DNA from: Desulfobacteraceae bacterium | GTDB lineage: Bacteria; Desulfobacterota; Desulfobacteria; Desulfobacterales; RPRI01 | Direction: 5' to 3' | Length of the DNA: 58,265 nucleotides | NCBI GenBank assembly: GCA_011391695.1 | Contig: JAABQB010000015.1 | Coordinates: 1-58,265, forward strand | Shown: positions 15,638 to 26,058 of the stretch, piece by piece | How the letters are laid out: every line of letters starts with the position of its first letter | Numbering within the stretch: position 1 is the first letter of the stretch | The notes under the pieces: model-generated | What the model was told of the DNA's origin: nothing | The model's database searches: none | What the model saw: the letters and a program-made list of their open reading frames with translations, nothing else | Position numbers and translations under genes: made by a program

Positions 15638-15705
15638 GTGAGCAGTGAATAGTGAATGGTGAACAGTAGATAGTGGATAGTGGATTGTTAACGACTATTC
15701 ACTAT
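15638..15705. repeat. GTGAATAGT short-word block inside the glutamate synthase operon
   Basis: Successive variants AGTGAGCAGTGAATAGTGAA, TGGTGAACAGTAGATAGTGG and ATAGTGGATTGTTAACGAC, then ACTATTCACTATA in inverse orientation. It fills the whole gap between the second and third glutamate synthase genes and can fold back on itself. GAGGT just after it serves the next start. Confidence 0.85.
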
Positions 15706-15719
15706 AAAAAAGAGGTCTC

Positions 15720-18050
15720 ATGAGCACTAAAGATAACTATATAATTTCCGGCAAAAAAGACGGAAAGCGGGTTGATTCGCGCATTCTGGAAGAGATGATA
15801 CAGGAGGCAGTTGCCGGCGGATATATGAACCTGGAGGTTCAGGCTTTTGGTCAGCACGGAATTGGCGGCCGGCTCTTTAAATCCGATACAAATGGAACAA
15901 ATATAATAATATCGGGCCAGTCCGGACAGCGGGTTGGTGCCATGGGGTTTGCAAATACATATATCGAGCTAATGGGGCCGGCTTCAGATGATGTGGGATG
16001 GCTCAACGCAGGCGCACATATAGTTGTCCATGGAAACGCGGGAAACGGCGCCGCAAACGGCATGGCCCAGGGGAAAATTTACGTTGCCGGAAATATCGGC
16101 TCCCGCGGCATGACAATGACAAAACATAATCCGCGCTTTGAACCTCCTGAACTCTGGGTTCTTGGCTCTGCCGGCGATTATTTCGGGGAATTCATGGCAG
16201 GTGGTGTAGCCGTGATATGCGGAGTCGGTTCTCAAACTCCGGAAAATGTTCTCGGTTACAGGCCGTTTGTCGGGATGGTGGGGGGAAAGGCCTTTTTCAG
16301 GGGGCCTCACGGAGGATTCAGCCAATCCGACTCCGCCATGATACCTATAAACGATGCCGAATGGGACTGGCTGTTAAAAAACATGAAGCTCTTCCTTAAA
16401 GAGATTCACCGTTTAGAACTGTTGAAAACCTTATCCGACCGGAAAACGTGGCAGCTTATTGTGGCACGCTCTCCTGATGAGAGGATCTTGTTTCCCAAAC
16501 GATCAATGGAGTCATTCAAAACCGATGTTTGGGAAAAAGAGCTTGGAAGGGGAGGCCTGATCGGTGATTTGACTCTTACCGACAGAAGCCTTATTCCGGT
16601 TATTACTACGGGTATCCTGCGCCGGTTTGTTCCTGTATGGGAAAACCGGAAATATCTGGCTCCTTGTGAAGCCGGCTGTCCGACAGGTATTCCTGTTCAG
16701 GAAAGATGGAGCCTCATCCGTGCCGGGCACGTTGATGAGGCTGTCGATCTTTCCCTTTCATATACTCCTTTTCCTGCTACGGTCTGCGGTTATCTTTGTC
16801 CTAATCTTTGCATGCAGGCCTGCAGCAGGCAGTCTTCTTTAATGGCGCCTGTCGATATAAAAAAACTCGGGCAGACAAGCATTGATGCCAAGCTCCCGGA
16901 GCTTCCTCCCGAGAGCGGAAAAAAAATTGCGGTATTAGGCGGAGGCCCTGCCGGCATCTCAGTTGCTTGGCAGTTGCGCATGAGCGGCCACAAGGCGACT
17001 GTTTACGACATGGCGAAAAAACTGGGAGGCAAGATTTCATCGGTTATTCCCTCAAGCCGCATTCCTCAAGAAGTAATTACTAAAGAGCTTGAAAGAGTGC
17101 GATCCGTAATACCGCATGTCAACCTTCAGCAGCGCCTCACAAAAAAAGATATTGAACAGTTACTCGCCGACTATGATATCCTTGTTATAGCCGTCGGCGC
17201 CCGGCAGCCAAGAATGTTATCTGTTCCTGGAAAAGAAAAAGCTATACCCGCCCTTGATTTTCTCGCACAGGCGAAGGAAGGTAAGGCCAGGGCAGGCAGG
17301 CGTGTTGTGATAATCGGAGCCGGAAATGTGGGGTGCGACGTTGCAGCAGAAGCCCACAGGTTCGGGGCGCGGGAAATAACCCTTATAGATGTTCAGGAGC
17401 CGGCTTCCTACGGGGCCGAAAGAAAAGCCGCCGAAGAAATCGGCGCTAAATTCATCTGGCCGTGTTTCACCAGGGAGATTACTAATAAAGGCGTAAAACT
17501 GGAGTCAGGAAAAGTTATTCCGGCCGACACGGTTATAATATCGATAGGTGACGTTCCCGATCTCGCATTTTTACCGGAAAGCGTCAAAACAGATCGCGGA
17601 TTTGTGATAGTTAATGATTATTTTCAGACAAGCAATCCCCGGATATTTGCAATCGGAGATGCTGTAAAGCCCGGACTTATTACCGATGCCATAGGAGCCG
17701 GCCGCAGCGCTGCTGATGCCATAATAAAAATCCTGAAGGGAATCCGCCCTTCCGATAATCTTCGCCGGGTGATAGATAAAAAAAGGATCAAACTGGAATA
17801 TCTTGATCCCAGAGTTACCGGATTTGACGGGCTTGAGCATTGCGGGTCGCAATGCTCATCATGCGGGACCTGCCGCGACTGCGCCATTTGCGTTGCGGTT
17901 TGTCCGCAAAGCGCAATAACCCGGGTCACAAAAGGCGGAAACGAATTTGAAATGGTTGTGGACGAAAACAGATGTATCGGATGCGGTTTCTGCGCCGGGG
18001 CCTGTCCTTGCGGTGTATGGGCTATGATTGAAAATGAGCCGATTGAATAG
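15720..18050 (+). CDS. Glutamate synthase GXGXG domain fused to FAD/NAD(P) oxidoreductase and ferredoxin
   Basis: A 776-residue fusion. Residues 1 to about 250 are the GXGXG beta-helix domain (repeated GGRLF, GQSGQRVGAMG, HGNAGNGAANGMAQGKIYVAG), normally the C-terminal part of GltB. From about 305 comes the GltD-like part: a cysteine-rich lead (C316, C320, C356, C360, C364, C368), the FAD Rossmann GGGPAG at 407-412, a second Rossmann for NAD(P)H around IIGAGNVGCDVA, and the FAD-closing IFAIGDAVKPG. It ends in a ferredoxin domain (CSSCGTCRDCAICVAVCP and CIGCGFCAGACP). Thus one chain supplies structural domain, pyridine-nucleotide oxidation and electron relay to the FMN subunit. The fusion order is unusual compared with separate gltB3 and gltD genes. 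Confidence 0.94.
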   Translation: MSTKDNYIISGKKDGKRVDSRILEEMIQEAVAGGYMNLEVQAFGQHGIGGRLFKSDTNGTNIIISGQSGQRVGAMGFANTYIELMGPASDDVGWLNAGAHIVVHGNAGNGAANGMAQGKIYVAGNIGSRGMTMTKHNPRFEPPELWVLGSAGDYFGEFMAGGVAVICGVGSQTPENVLGYRPFVGMVGGKAFFRGPHGGFSQSDSAMIPINDAEWDWLLKNMKLFLKEIHRLELLKTLSDRKTWQLIVARSPDERILFPKRSMESFKTDVWEKELGRGGLIGDLTLTDRSLIPVITTGILRRFVPVWENRKYLAPCEAGCPTGIPVQERWSLIRAGHVDEAVDLSLSYTPFPATVCGYLCPNLCMQACSRQSSLMAPVDIKKLGQTSIDAKLPELPPESGKKIAVLGGGPAGISVAWQLRMSGHKATVYDMAKKLGGKISSVIPSSRIPQEVITKELERVRSVIPHVNLQQRLTKKDIEQLLADYDILVIAVGARQPRMLSVPGKEKAIPALDFLAQAKEGKARAGRRVVIIGAGNVGCDVAAEAHRFGAREITLIDVQEPASYGAERKAAEEIGAKFIWPCFTREITNKGVKLESGKVIPADTVIISIGDVPDLAFLPESVKTDRGFVIVNDYFQTSNPRIFAIGDAVKPGLITDAIGAGRSAADAIIKILKGIRPSDNLRRVIDKKRIKLEYLDPRVTGFDGLEHCGSQCSSCGTCRDCAICVAVCPQSAITRVTKGGNEFEMVVDENRCIGCGFCAGACPCGVWAMIENEPIE

Positions 18051-18100
18051 GGTTGATTTAATGAATATATGTGATAGTAGGGGAAACAAAAATTTTCCAT

Positions 18101-18138
18101 AACCCTTGAATCCTTGACCCCCCGAACCCTTGGATCCT
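18101..18138. repeat. Short-word repeat block before carA
   Basis: AACCCTTGAATCCTTGACCC then CCCGAACCCTTGGATCC. It supplies an in-frame TTG at 18114 upstream of the likely carA start and separates the glutamate synthase operon from carAB. Confidence 0.85.
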
Positions 18139-18146
18139 TTAATAGT

Positions 18147-19301
18147 ATGAAAACAGATAATATGAAAGCGCTGCTTGCCCTTGAGGATGGAAGAACCTTT
18201 GCCTGCCGAAGCTTTACAGGTCATGGAGAAGCCTTTGGGGAAGTTGTTTTCAATACCAGCATGACCGGATATCAGGAAGTTATTACTGATCCTTCTTACA
18301 GCGGCCAGATGGTTGCGATGACATATCCATTGATAGGTAATTACGGCGTCAATTCTGAAGATATTGAATCAGCCAGGATACAGGTGTCAGCCTTTCTTAT
18401 TAAAGAGTATCAGGAGTATCCGAGCAATTTCAGATCAACCGGAACTTTAAGAGGTTATCTGAAACAGGAAGGAATCCTCGGCATAGAAGGGTTTGATACT
18501 CGGGCGCTTACAAGGCATATCAGGGATAAGGGAGCCATGCGCGCCTGCATCTCCACAACCGATATCAATCCTTCCTCATTAGCCGGAAAGGCGAAAATGA
18601 TACCAAGCATGGTAGGACTCGATCTTGCAAAAAGAGTTACGACCGGCAATCCGTATTTCTGGTCCGGAGGAAAAATTGAACCTTGCCCGGAAAGAGTTGA
18701 TGCGTTGAAAAAATCAGTATGGAGAAGGAAAAAAGAGAGATTATCTGTAGTAGCCTTTGATTTCGGGATAAAGTACAATATTTTAAGATGCCTTGAGGCT
18801 GCCGGGTGTGAAATCCTTGTTGTTCCGGCTTCAACCGCTGCCGCAGCTGTTAAGAGAATTGAGCCTGACGGCATCTTTCTTTCAAACGGTCCCGGTGACC
18901 CTGAACCGGTAACCTATGCAATTGATACTATACGGGCGCTCCTGGGTTACAGGCCGATATTTGGTATTTGTTTAGGGCATCAGCTTCTGGGGCTTGCTCT
19001 TGGCGGGAAAACATACAAACTGAAGTTTGGTCACAGGGGCGCAAATCAGCCTGTAAAAAACCTGTTGACGGGCAAAGTGGAAATTACATCCCAGAACCAC
19101 GGTTTTGTTGTGGATACCCAAAGCCTGAATCCTGAAGACATAGAGACAACCCATATAAACCTTAATGACAATACACTGGAGGGTTTCAGGCACAGAAAAC
19201 TTCCTCTTTTTGCCGTACAGTATCATCCGGAAGCATCTCCGGGTCCCCACGATTCGCGTTATCTGTTTAATGAATTTGTCAGGTTGATGAAAAATGCCTA
19301 A
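18147..19301 (+). CDS. carA: Carbamoyl-phosphate synthase small subunit
   Basis: About 384 residues. Hydrolyses glutamine and channels ammonia to CarB for carbamoyl phosphate, feeding arginine and pyrimidine synthesis. The N-terminal CPSase small domain ([12 protein letters not shown]) is followed by a class I amidotransferase with nucleophile C275 in GICLGHQ and the HPE of [10 protein letters not shown]. The frame extends back to a TTG at 18114 but that codon lies in a repeat block. ATG at 18147 or 18162 is more likely, and the 18162 start ([10 protein letters not shown]) aligns best with known CarA. Neither has a strong ribosome site. It overlaps carB by 8 bp. Confidence 0.97.
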   Translation: MKTDNMKALLALEDGRTFACRSFTGHGEAFGEVVFNTSMTGYQEVITDPSYSGQMVAMTYPLIGNYGVNSEDIESARIQVSAFLIKEYQEYPSNFRSTGTLRGYLKQEGILGIEGFDTRALTRHIRDKGAMRACISTTDINPSSLAGKAKMIPSMVGLDLAKRVTTGNPYFWSGGKIEPCPERVDALKKSVWRRKKERLSVVAFDFGIKYNILRCLEAAGCEILVVPASTAAAAVKRIEPDGIFLSNGPGDPEPVTYAIDTIRALLGYRPIFGICLGHQLLGLALGGKTYKLKFGHRGANQPVKNLLTGKVEITSQNHGFVVDTQSLNPEDIETTHINLNDNTLEGFRHRKLPLFAVQYHPEASPGPHDSRYLFNEFVRLMKNA

Positions 19302-22300
19302 ACGAACCGACATAAAGAAAATACTTATAATCGGAGCAGGCCCTATAATAATAAGCCAGGGATGCGAGTTTGACTATTCCGGAACCCAGGCATGCAAGGC
19401 CCTGAAAGAAGAGGGATACGAGGTAATACTTGTAAACAGTAATCCTGCCACGATAATGACCGATCCGGACATGGCAGACAGGACATATATCGAGCCGGTC
19501 ACTCCTGAAATTGTTGCGATGATAATTGAAAGGGAGCGACCCGATGCCCTGCTGCCTACGCTTGGAGGACAGACAGGTCTTAACACCGCTATAGAAGTAG
19601 CAGGAATGGGCGTGCTGGAAAAATTCGGTGTTGAGATGATAGGAGCCTCAGTTGAATCGATAAAAAAGGCGGAAGACAGAGACCTTTTCCGAAAAGCAAT
19701 GAATAAAATAGGGCTCAGAATACCGGAAAGCGGTATTGCCGTTAACATGGAGGAGGTAAGAGAGACGGTAAAAAGGATAGGCTTTCCGGTCATAGTCAGG
19801 CCTAGCTTTACCCTCGGAGGCACAGGCGGAGGGGTCGCGTATAATTTTGAAGATCTGGAGATAATCGCAAAGGCAGGTCTAGATGCAAGCCTTATCGGTC
19901 AGATCATGCTCGAAGAATCTGTCCTCGGATGGAAAGAGTATGAGCTTGAGGTTATGCGGGACAAGAACGATAACGTGGTCATTATCTGCTCGATTGAAAA
20001 TATGGATCCGATGGGTATTCACACCGGCGACAGCATTACTGTGGCTCCCGCCCAGACATTGACTGATCCCGAATACCAGAAGATGCGAAACGCCTCCCTT
20101 GCCATTATGAGAGAAATCGGCGTTGACACCGGTGGTTCTAATGTCCAGTTTGCCGTAAATCCCAAAAACGGAGATATGATTGTAGTTGAAATGAATCCAA
20201 GGGTTTCGCGCAGCTCAGCCCTCGCTTCCAAGGCGACCGGATTCCCGATAGCAAAGATTGCGGCAAAGCTTGCCGTGGGCTATACTCTCGATGAAATTCC
20301 TAACGATATCACGGGAGAAACCCTGGCCTCGTTTGAACCCGCCCTTGATTACTGCGTTGTCAAGATTCCAAGATTCACTTTTGAAAAATTTCCCGAAACA
20401 AAAGATTACCTGACAACAGCCATGAAGTCGGTCGGTGAAACGATGGCGATCGGAAGAAACTTCAAGGAGGCGTTTCAGAAAGGATTGAGATCTCTTGAAA
20501 CAGGACGTTTCGGACTCGGCGCGGACGGCAAGGATCCTGTCATTTCTGAAGGAGTCAAATTAACGGAAGCTGAAATCGCTCAGAAGCTCTCCATTCCCAA
20601 TTCACAGAGAATGTTTTATCTGCGACATGCTCTTAATCTTGGAATGTCCCTGCAATCCATATATGAACTGACAGCGATTGACCCGTGGTTCCTTTACCAG
20701 ATAAAACAGATAGTTGATCTCGAACAAGTCATTGCAAAGGCCGGGAAGGATATTTCTGAAGAGCTTTTATACAAGGCAAAATCTTTCGGGTTTTCGGATA
20801 TTCAGATTGCGCATCTTACAGAATCAACAGAAGATAATATTAAACATGTCCGGGAGAAGTCGGGTATCAAGCCTGTTTACAAACTTGTCGACACCTGCGC
20901 CGCCGAATTCAGGGCGGCAACACCTTATTACTATTCCACTTACGAGGAGGAGAACGAAGCGAGGGTTTCGGATAAAAAAAAGGTTATGATTTTAGGCGGA
21001 GGCCCGAACAGGATAGGCCAGGGAATTGAATTTGACTACTGCTGCGTTCAGGCTTCATTCGGCATACGGGAAGAGGGGATTGAGAGCATCATGGTGAACA
21101 GCAACCCTGAAACTGTGAGCACCGACTATGATACTTCTGATAAACTCTACTTCGAGCCTCTGACAAAAGAGGATGTTTTGAATATCGTCGAAACTGAAAA
21201 GCCATTTGGTGTTATCGTTCAGTTCGGGGGGCAGACTCCTCTTAATCTTTCCGCTTCACTTCATAAAGCCGGAGTGAAAATACTCGGAACCCAGCCTGAA
21301 AGCATAGATATGGCGGAGGACAGGGAGCTTTTTCAATCCATGTTGAAGAAACTCAACCTTGTTCAACCTGAAAACGGCACGGCGTTAACCATTGAAGGAG
21401 CAGTTGCTGTTGCCGAATCGATCGGATATCCCGTAATTGTCCGGCCATCCTATGTTCTTGGTGGAAGAGCAATGAAAATAGTTTATAACGAAAAGGATCT
21501 TGAAAATTTTACCAGAATTGCAATCGAGGCATCACCTGAGCATCCCGTGCTGATTGACAGATTTCTGGAAGATGCAATCGAGATAGATGCCGATGCAATT
21601 TCGGACGGGAAATCAACCATCATATGTGGAATAATGGAGCATATAGAAGCGGCAGGAATCCATTCGGGCGATTCGGCATGCGTTCTTCCTCCATACAGTA
21701 TAAGCTCTGCAATAATTGATGAAATTACAGTTGCCACAAAGGCGATGGCATCGGAACTGAAAGTTGTAGGTCTCATGAACGTGCAGTATGCCATCAAGGG
21801 AGACCGGCTCTACGTACTTGAAGTTAATCCCAGGGCATCGAGAACAATCCCGTTTGTCAGCAAGGCAACCGGGATCCCGTTTGCAAAGCTTGCTACTAAG
21901 TTGATGCTGGGACGCACTCTTTCCGAAGTCGGCCTTTTAACCGAAAAAGTTCCGACCCATGTTTCAATAAAAGAGGTTGTTCTCCCGTTTAACAGGTTTC
22001 CTGATGTTGATACACTTCTTGGCCCTGAAATGAAATCAACAGGAGAGGTTATGGGGATAGATTCAACTTTCGGACTTGCCCTTGCAAAAGCTCAGCTTGG
22101 AGCAGGGCAGAAGATGCCCACGGAAGGAGATGTTTTTATAAGCGTGATGGATCCGGACAAGAAATCCGTTATCCCTGTTGCGGCAAAGTTCCGCGAAATG
22201 GGATTCAGGATAACGGCAACAAGGGGAACTTCCGTTTTTCTTGCTGAGCATGGGATTTCCAATGAAATGATAAACAAGGTTTCGATGGGACGCCCCCATG

Positions 22301-22524
22301 TGGTTGACGCAATAAAAAATAAAAGCCTTCATCTTATTATAAACACCGGGACGGGAGCAGAACCGATGCGGGATGGTTATGAAATCCGTCGTGCAGCAAT
22401 AAAATATAATATCCCCTGTATTACAACGATTTCCGGGGCAATGGCAATCTGCAGGGGCATTGAAGCTTTAAAGGAAAAAAGGCTTTCTGTGAAATCGATT
22501 CAGGAGTACAATGGCAGGGTGTAG
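19294..22524 (+). CDS. carB: Carbamoyl-phosphate synthase large subunit
   Basis: A 1076-residue protein with the two homologous ATP-grasp halves of CarB, full length for the family. The first half starts [16 protein letters not shown] and carries the bicarbonate phosphorylation site region ([12 protein letters not shown]). The second half begins [16 protein letters not shown] and carries [15 protein letters not shown]. The C-terminal ~130 residues are the allosteric MGS-like domain ([18 protein letters not shown]). It takes ammonia from CarA through an internal tunnel. The 8-bp overlap with carA indicates translational coupling. Nothing unusual is seen apart from the word-rich spacer that follows. 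Confidence 0.98.
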   Translation: MPKRTDIKKILIIGAGPIIISQGCEFDYSGTQACKALKEEGYEVILVNSNPATIMTDPDMADRTYIEPVTPEIVAMIIERERPDALLPTLGGQTGLNTAIEVAGMGVLEKFGVEMIGASVESIKKAEDRDLFRKAMNKIGLRIPESGIAVNMEEVRETVKRIGFPVIVRPSFTLGGTGGGVAYNFEDLEIIAKAGLDASLIGQIMLEESVLGWKEYELEVMRDKNDNVVIICSIENMDPMGIHTGDSITVAPAQTLTDPEYQKMRNASLAIMREIGVDTGGSNVQFAVNPKNGDMIVVEMNPRVSRSSALASKATGFPIAKIAAKLAVGYTLDEIPNDITGETLASFEPALDYCVVKIPRFTFEKFPETKDYLTTAMKSVGETMAIGRNFKEAFQKGLRSLETGRFGLGADGKDPVISEGVKLTEAEIAQKLSIPNSQRMFYLRHALNLGMSLQSIYELTAIDPWFLYQIKQIVDLEQVIAKAGKDISEELLYKAKSFGFSDIQIAHLTESTEDNIKHVREKSGIKPVYKLVDTCAAEFRAATPYYYSTYEEENEARVSDKKKVMILGGGPNRIGQGIEFDYCCVQASFGIREEGIESIMVNSNPETVSTDYDTSDKLYFEPLTKEDVLNIVETEKPFGVIVQFGGQTPLNLSASLHKAGVKILGTQPESIDMAEDRELFQSMLKKLNLVQPENGTALTIEGAVAVAESIGYPVIVRPSYVLGGRAMKIVYNEKDLENFTRIAIEASPEHPVLIDRFLEDAIEIDADAISDGKSTIICGIMEHIEAAGIHSGDSACVLPPYSISSAIIDEITVATKAMASELKVVGLMNVQYAIKGDRLYVLEVNPRASRTIPFVSKATGIPFAKLATKLMLGRTLSEVGLLTEKVPTHVSIKEVVLPFNRFPDVDTLLGPEMKSTGEVMGIDSTFGLALAKAQLGAGQKMPTEGDVFISVMDPDKKSVIPVAAKFREMGFRITATRGTSVFLAEHGISNEMINKVSMGRPHVVDAIKNKSLHLIINTGTGAEPMRDGYEIRRAAIKYNIPCITTISGAMAICRGIEALKEKRLSVKSIQEYNGRV

Positions 22525-22630
22525 GGGATCAGGGGCCAGCGGTCAGGGATCGGGAAGCGAATATAGAAATTCGTACATCGTAGGACAAATCGCGAAGCAT
22601 TGATAATAAGGGGTCAGGGGTAAGTGAAAC
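22525..22630. repeat. Short-word spacer between carB and purF
   Basis: Contains GGGGATCAGGGGCCAGCGGT and CAGGGATCGGGAAG words, a GTACATCGTA word (22572-22581) and a closing AAGGGGTCAGGGGTAAG. It is the same kind of short-word spacer as elsewhere but with a GGGTCAGG theme. Confidence 0.6.
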
Positions 22631-24061
22631 ATGCAGATTTATGAAGATAAGTTTTTTTCAGATGAAAAGCCTCGGGAATCATGCGGACTAATCGGAATTT
22701 CAGGTCATCCCGAATCTGCGAGAATCTGTTATTTCGGCCTCTATGCTCTCCAGCACAGAGGGCAGGAGAGCGCCGGAATAGCCGTCGTCCGGGATAAAAA
22801 AATAGCAGAGCACAAGGGCATGGGGCTTGTTCCTGAAGTCTTTGATAATGCGAGCCTTGAAAAACTGAATGGATTATCCGCCATAGGGCATGTCAGGTAT
22901 TCCACAACCGGAAGCTCGATTCTTAACAATGCCCAACCTCTGGTTATTTATCACAGGCACAGATCTTTTGCCGTTGCGCATAACGGTAACCTTGTGAATG
23001 CCCACTCCCTGAAAAACGAACTGGAAGAGACAGGCGCAATTTTCCAGACAACCATGGACAGCGAGGTCTTTCTGCATCTTTTTGTCAGAAACCTGAAAAA
23101 CGGACTCGAGCAGGCCCTTGTTGAAACTGTGAAAAGATTAAAGGGAGCTTTCTCTTTTGTTGTCCTGACAAGCGAAGGAGAAGTAATAGGGATCAAGGAT
23201 GCATACGGGTTTCGCCCCCTTTGCCTTGGAAAATTAAACGGGAACTACATCCTGGCGTCCGAAACATGCGCCCTTGATCTTGTTGAGGCAGAGTTTATCA
23301 GGGAGCTTGAGCCCGGCGAAATTGTGATAATAAGCAAGGATGGTGTCAAAAGCATTAAAGCAGAAACAGCCTGCCGGAGAGCATTTTGTATATTTGAATT
23401 TATTTATTTTGCAAGGCCTGACAGCACAATTTACGGACAGAATGTTTATAAGATACGAAAAGCCCACGGCCGCTGCCTTGCAAAGGAAGCTCCTGTTTCA
23501 GCGGACCTGGTAATGCCATTTCCCGATTCGGGGACTTATGCCGCCCTTGGATTCTCAGAAGAATCGGGCATTCCTTTTGAGATGGGAATGATACGGAATC
23601 ACTATATCGGAAGGACTTTCATTCAGCCTTCCCAGAGTATGCGCGATTTCGGAGTAAAAGTTAAATTAAACCCGGTGAAGGAAATACTGAAAGGAAAAGA
23701 GATAATAATTATTGAAGACTCGATAATAAGAGGAACAACAATAAAAACCAGGGTTAAATCACTGCGCGAGATTGGCGTAAAAAAAATTCATATGAGGGTA
23801 AGCGGCCCTCCTCACAGGTTTCCGTGCCATTACGGAATAGATTTTTCCACAAGAGGAGAACTCATTGCCGCAACAAAATCAGTTTCAGAACTGAAAGATA
23901 TTCTTGGCCTTGACTCCCTCCATTACCTGAGTATAGACGGCCTGCTTAAATCAACAGGCATGGAAAATCCCGAAGAGAATTTTTGCAAGGCCTGCTTTGA
24001 CGGATGCTATCCGGTGCAATTCGATGAAAACCTTTCAAAAGACTGCATGGAAAGAGAGTAA
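22631..24061 (+). CDS. purF: Amidophosphoribosyltransferase, iron-sulfur type
   Basis: A 476-residue enzyme for the first committed step of purine synthesis (PRPP plus glutamine to phosphoribosylamine). An N-terminal propeptide of 17 residues ends at C18, the class II nucleophile (ESCGLIGI), implying self-cleavage. The glutaminase domain contains QHRGQESAG and HNGNLVN. The phosphoribosyltransferase loop is IIIIEDSIIRGTT (about 358-370). Cysteines C253, C399, C452 and C455 match the 4Fe-4S ligands of the Bacillus-type enzyme, so it is an oxygen-labile form suited to an anaerobe. It is followed 9 bp later by a cNMP-binding-domain gene and then a radical SAM gene. Confidence 0.97.
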   Translation: MQIYEDKFFSDEKPRESCGLIGISGHPESARICYFGLYALQHRGQESAGIAVVRDKKIAEHKGMGLVPEVFDNASLEKLNGLSAIGHVRYSTTGSSILNNAQPLVIYHRHRSFAVAHNGNLVNAHSLKNELEETGAIFQTTMDSEVFLHLFVRNLKNGLEQALVETVKRLKGAFSFVVLTSEGEVIGIKDAYGFRPLCLGKLNGNYILASETCALDLVEAEFIRELEPGEIVIISKDGVKSIKAETACRRAFCIFEFIYFARPDSTIYGQNVYKIRKAHGRCLAKEAPVSADLVMPFPDSGTYAALGFSEESGIPFEMGMIRNHYIGRTFIQPSQSMRDFGVKVKLNPVKEILKGKEIIIIEDSIIRGTTIKTRVKSLREIGVKKIHMRVSGPPHRFPCHYGIDFSTRGELIAATKSVSELKDILGLDSLHYLSIDGLLKSTGMENPEENFCKACFDGCYPVQFDENLSKDCMERE

Positions 24062-24070
24062 GGAGGAATT

Positions 24071-24577
24071 ATGATTGAATCAAAAAGTCTTCAGAATAAT
24101 ATGCAAAATATTCAAAAGCTTATGAATATTCCCACTCTGAAGCATTTCGAAATAAAAAGCCTCGGCAAGCTGCTCAAGCTCAGCAAGATCAGGGAATATG
24201 AAGCGGGGGAAATTATTATTCAGGAAGGAGCCAGTGACCCATGGCTCTATTTTCTTCTTGCGGGAGGAATATCCGTTAGAAAAGAGAATATAGAAATTGC
24301 TTCTATCGACAAAAAAGGTGAGATCTTCGGGGAGATGAGGATCATTGACAGCTTGAGCAGGTCTGCCTCTGTTTATGCAGTCGGCAAAACCGTATGCCTT
24401 GCCGTGGATACTTCAGCGCAGAGTAATCCTTCAACCGATGGCGGCAGGGAGGAAAAACTCGATTTTCTTCTTCTTTTATACAGAATCTTTGCTGAATACA
24501 TGTCCATAAGATTACGCCTGACAAGTGATGAGCTTGTAAAAGCAAAGAAACAGATAGAACGTTTTAACAAAACTTAA
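24071..24577 (+). CDS. Cyclic-nucleotide-binding-domain protein
   Basis: A 168-residue protein with a single cNMP-binding beta-barrel (GEIIIQEGASDPWLYFLLAG, GEIFGEM, SRSASVYA), including the arginine of the phosphate-binding cassette. No helix-turn-helix or membrane channel part follows, only a short C-terminal helix (SDELVKAKKQIERF), so it is a free-standing sensor domain rather than a Crp-type regulator. AAGGAGG lies just before the ATG. It sits between purF and a radical SAM gene with gaps of 9 and 1 bp, so it is almost certainly co-transcribed with them. Ligand and target are unknown. Confidence 0.88.
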   Translation: MIESKSLQNNMQNIQKLMNIPTLKHFEIKSLGKLLKLSKIREYEAGEIIIQEGASDPWLYFLLAGGISVRKENIEIASIDKKGEIFGEMRIIDSLSRSASVYAVGKTVCLAVDTSAQSNPSTDGGREEKLDFLLLLYRIFAEYMSIRLRLTSDELVKAKKQIERFNKT

Positions 24578-24578
24578 A

Positions 24579-25598
24579 ATGAAAAATAAAAAAACAGTCT
24601 CGTTCTCAAAGAATTCCACCAACATCTTTTTTCATATTCTTACAAACTGCAACCTGAGTTGCAGCCACTGTTACATCAATAAAGAGCAGCATGGAAAAAA
24701 CACTCTTCCCTTAAAAACCATCAATTCATGGCTTGATGCCTTTGCCGGAAAAAAGAATAGCGCAAATGTTATCTTTCTGGGCGGCGAACCCACGTTGCAT
24801 CCCGATCTCTTCCGTGCGGTAAAGCACGCGAGAAAAAAAGAATATAAATCGATAACTATCGACACAAATGGTTATCTTTTTAACGGCATCCTTTCAAAAA
24901 TAGGGCCTGATGAAGTTGACTACATAAGTTTCAGCCTGGATGGGGCAACAATATCTACAAATGACATGATAAGAGGAAAGGGTTCTTATGACAAATGCCT
25001 TTCGGGAATAAAAAAGGCTGTTTCAAAGGGGTTTAGCACGAGCCTGATTTATACTGCAAGCAGCACCAACATACATGAACTTGGATTGATGGCGCCTCTG
25101 CTCGGAAAGCTCGGAATTGAGAGGTTCTTTATCCAGGTGATCGGAATAAGAGGGAAAACAGCAAAAAGGGGTTCGTTGAAAGAGGAGCCGTGTAGTCTCC
25201 AGGTATCACGCAAAAAGTGGCTTGATACCATTCCGGAAATTGCGGAAAAAGTTGCAGAACTTGGAATTACCGTAACATATCCAAAAGTTTATCTTGATAC
25301 TGATGAAAAATTTGAATGTGCCGGCCTTGTTGCGGACAACTATTTCATTTTTCCGAACGGGAGAGTTTACCGGTGCCCTTTATGTGAGGACTATCCTCTT
25401 AACAGCATGGAATTTAAAGGCAGCAGGCTTATTAATACGAAAAAAATAAATGAATTGGACCTGTTCGGACTTTCAGTCCCTGAGGGATGTGTTATGAACA
25501 GGCTCATACAGCCCGGAAACTTAAGCTATAATCAAGACGGAATCCCCGAGTATAAAATAGCTTGTTGCCTTCTCAAGGAAGAGATTGCCGGAATATAG
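24579..25598 (+). CDS. Radical SAM protein with C-terminal cysteine region (SPASM-like)
   Basis: A 339-residue radical SAM enzyme. The SAM-cluster motif CNLSCSHC gives C24, C28 and C31. The GGEPTLHPDL motif (about 67-76) is the usual GGE glycine-rich strand. The C-terminal part has further cysteines (FECAG, CPLC, EGCVMN, ACCLL), suggesting auxiliary cluster binding as in SPASM proteins that modify peptides or proteins. No peptide precursor gene was recognised nearby. The start lies 1 bp after the previous stop with a weak ribosome site, suggesting coupling to the cNMP-domain gene. Substrate unknown; protein or small-molecule modification are both possible. Confidence 0.9.
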   Translation: MKNKKTVSFSKNSTNIFFHILTNCNLSCSHCYINKEQHGKNTLPLKTINSWLDAFAGKKNSANVIFLGGEPTLHPDLFRAVKHARKKEYKSITIDTNGYLFNGILSKIGPDEVDYISFSLDGATISTNDMIRGKGSYDKCLSGIKKAVSKGFSTSLIYTASSTNIHELGLMAPLLGKLGIERFFIQVIGIRGKTAKRGSLKEEPCSLQVSRKKWLDTIPEIAEKVAELGITVTYPKVYLDTDEKFECAGLVADNYFIFPNGRVYRCPLCEDYPLNSMEFKGSRLINTKKINELDLFGLSVPEGCVMNRLIQPGNLSYNQDGIPEYKIACCLLKEEIAGI

Positions 25599-25607
25599 CA
25601 AATGGCA

Positions 25608-25985
25608 TTATTTTTTCTGGTACCATTTTCCCGCATTATCCTGAAGCCATTCGCCAGCGCCTGCATTTTGGGCAATTTGATTCGCCCTGCGTTTGCCGAC
25701 AAGGTCAACATTTGCGCCCTGCTGATTTGCTATTGCCGTATAAACCGCCTTCCTGTCAGTGTTTTCGCTGTTAACAAGCCCCTCCTGTTCTTTGACTGAA
25801 GATACAAACTGAAGGTATCCGAGATTGTTTTCGCCGATAATTCCCTTTGATTTTAAAGCCTGGATAACCGGCAATCTTTCTTTCATCCTTGTTTTTAATT
25901 CATTTGCGTCCTGCGCAAATGCATAACCGCATGTTAAAACCAGCAGCATCAAAACAACTATTTTTGTAATTTTATTGGTCATCAC
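25608..25985 (-). CDS. YdbL-like periplasmic protein (DUF1318)
   Basis: A 125-residue exported protein with a signal peptide ending around AFA-QD (residue 25). The mature part matches DUF1318/YdbL, with conserved segments GIIGENNLGYLQF and DRKAVYTAIANQQGANV. In Enterobacteria YdbL works with the AsmA-like protein YdbH and lipoprotein YnbE, and the same three genes occur here in the order ydbH-ynbE-ydbL. Its 3' end faces that of the radical SAM gene with 9 bp between. Confidence 0.88.
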   Translation of the reverse strand: MMTNKITKIVVLMLLVLTCGYAFAQDANELKTRMKERLPVIQALKSKGIIGENNLGYLQFVSSVKEQEGLVNSENTDRKAVYTAIANQQGANVDLVGKRRANQIAQNAGAGEWLQDNAGKWYQKK

Positions 25986-26058
25986 ATCTTCTCCTTTTCA
26001 CTGGAATCCCTGAACCCTCAAATAATCACCGGCTATCTTGGGGCTGATTCCTTTAACA

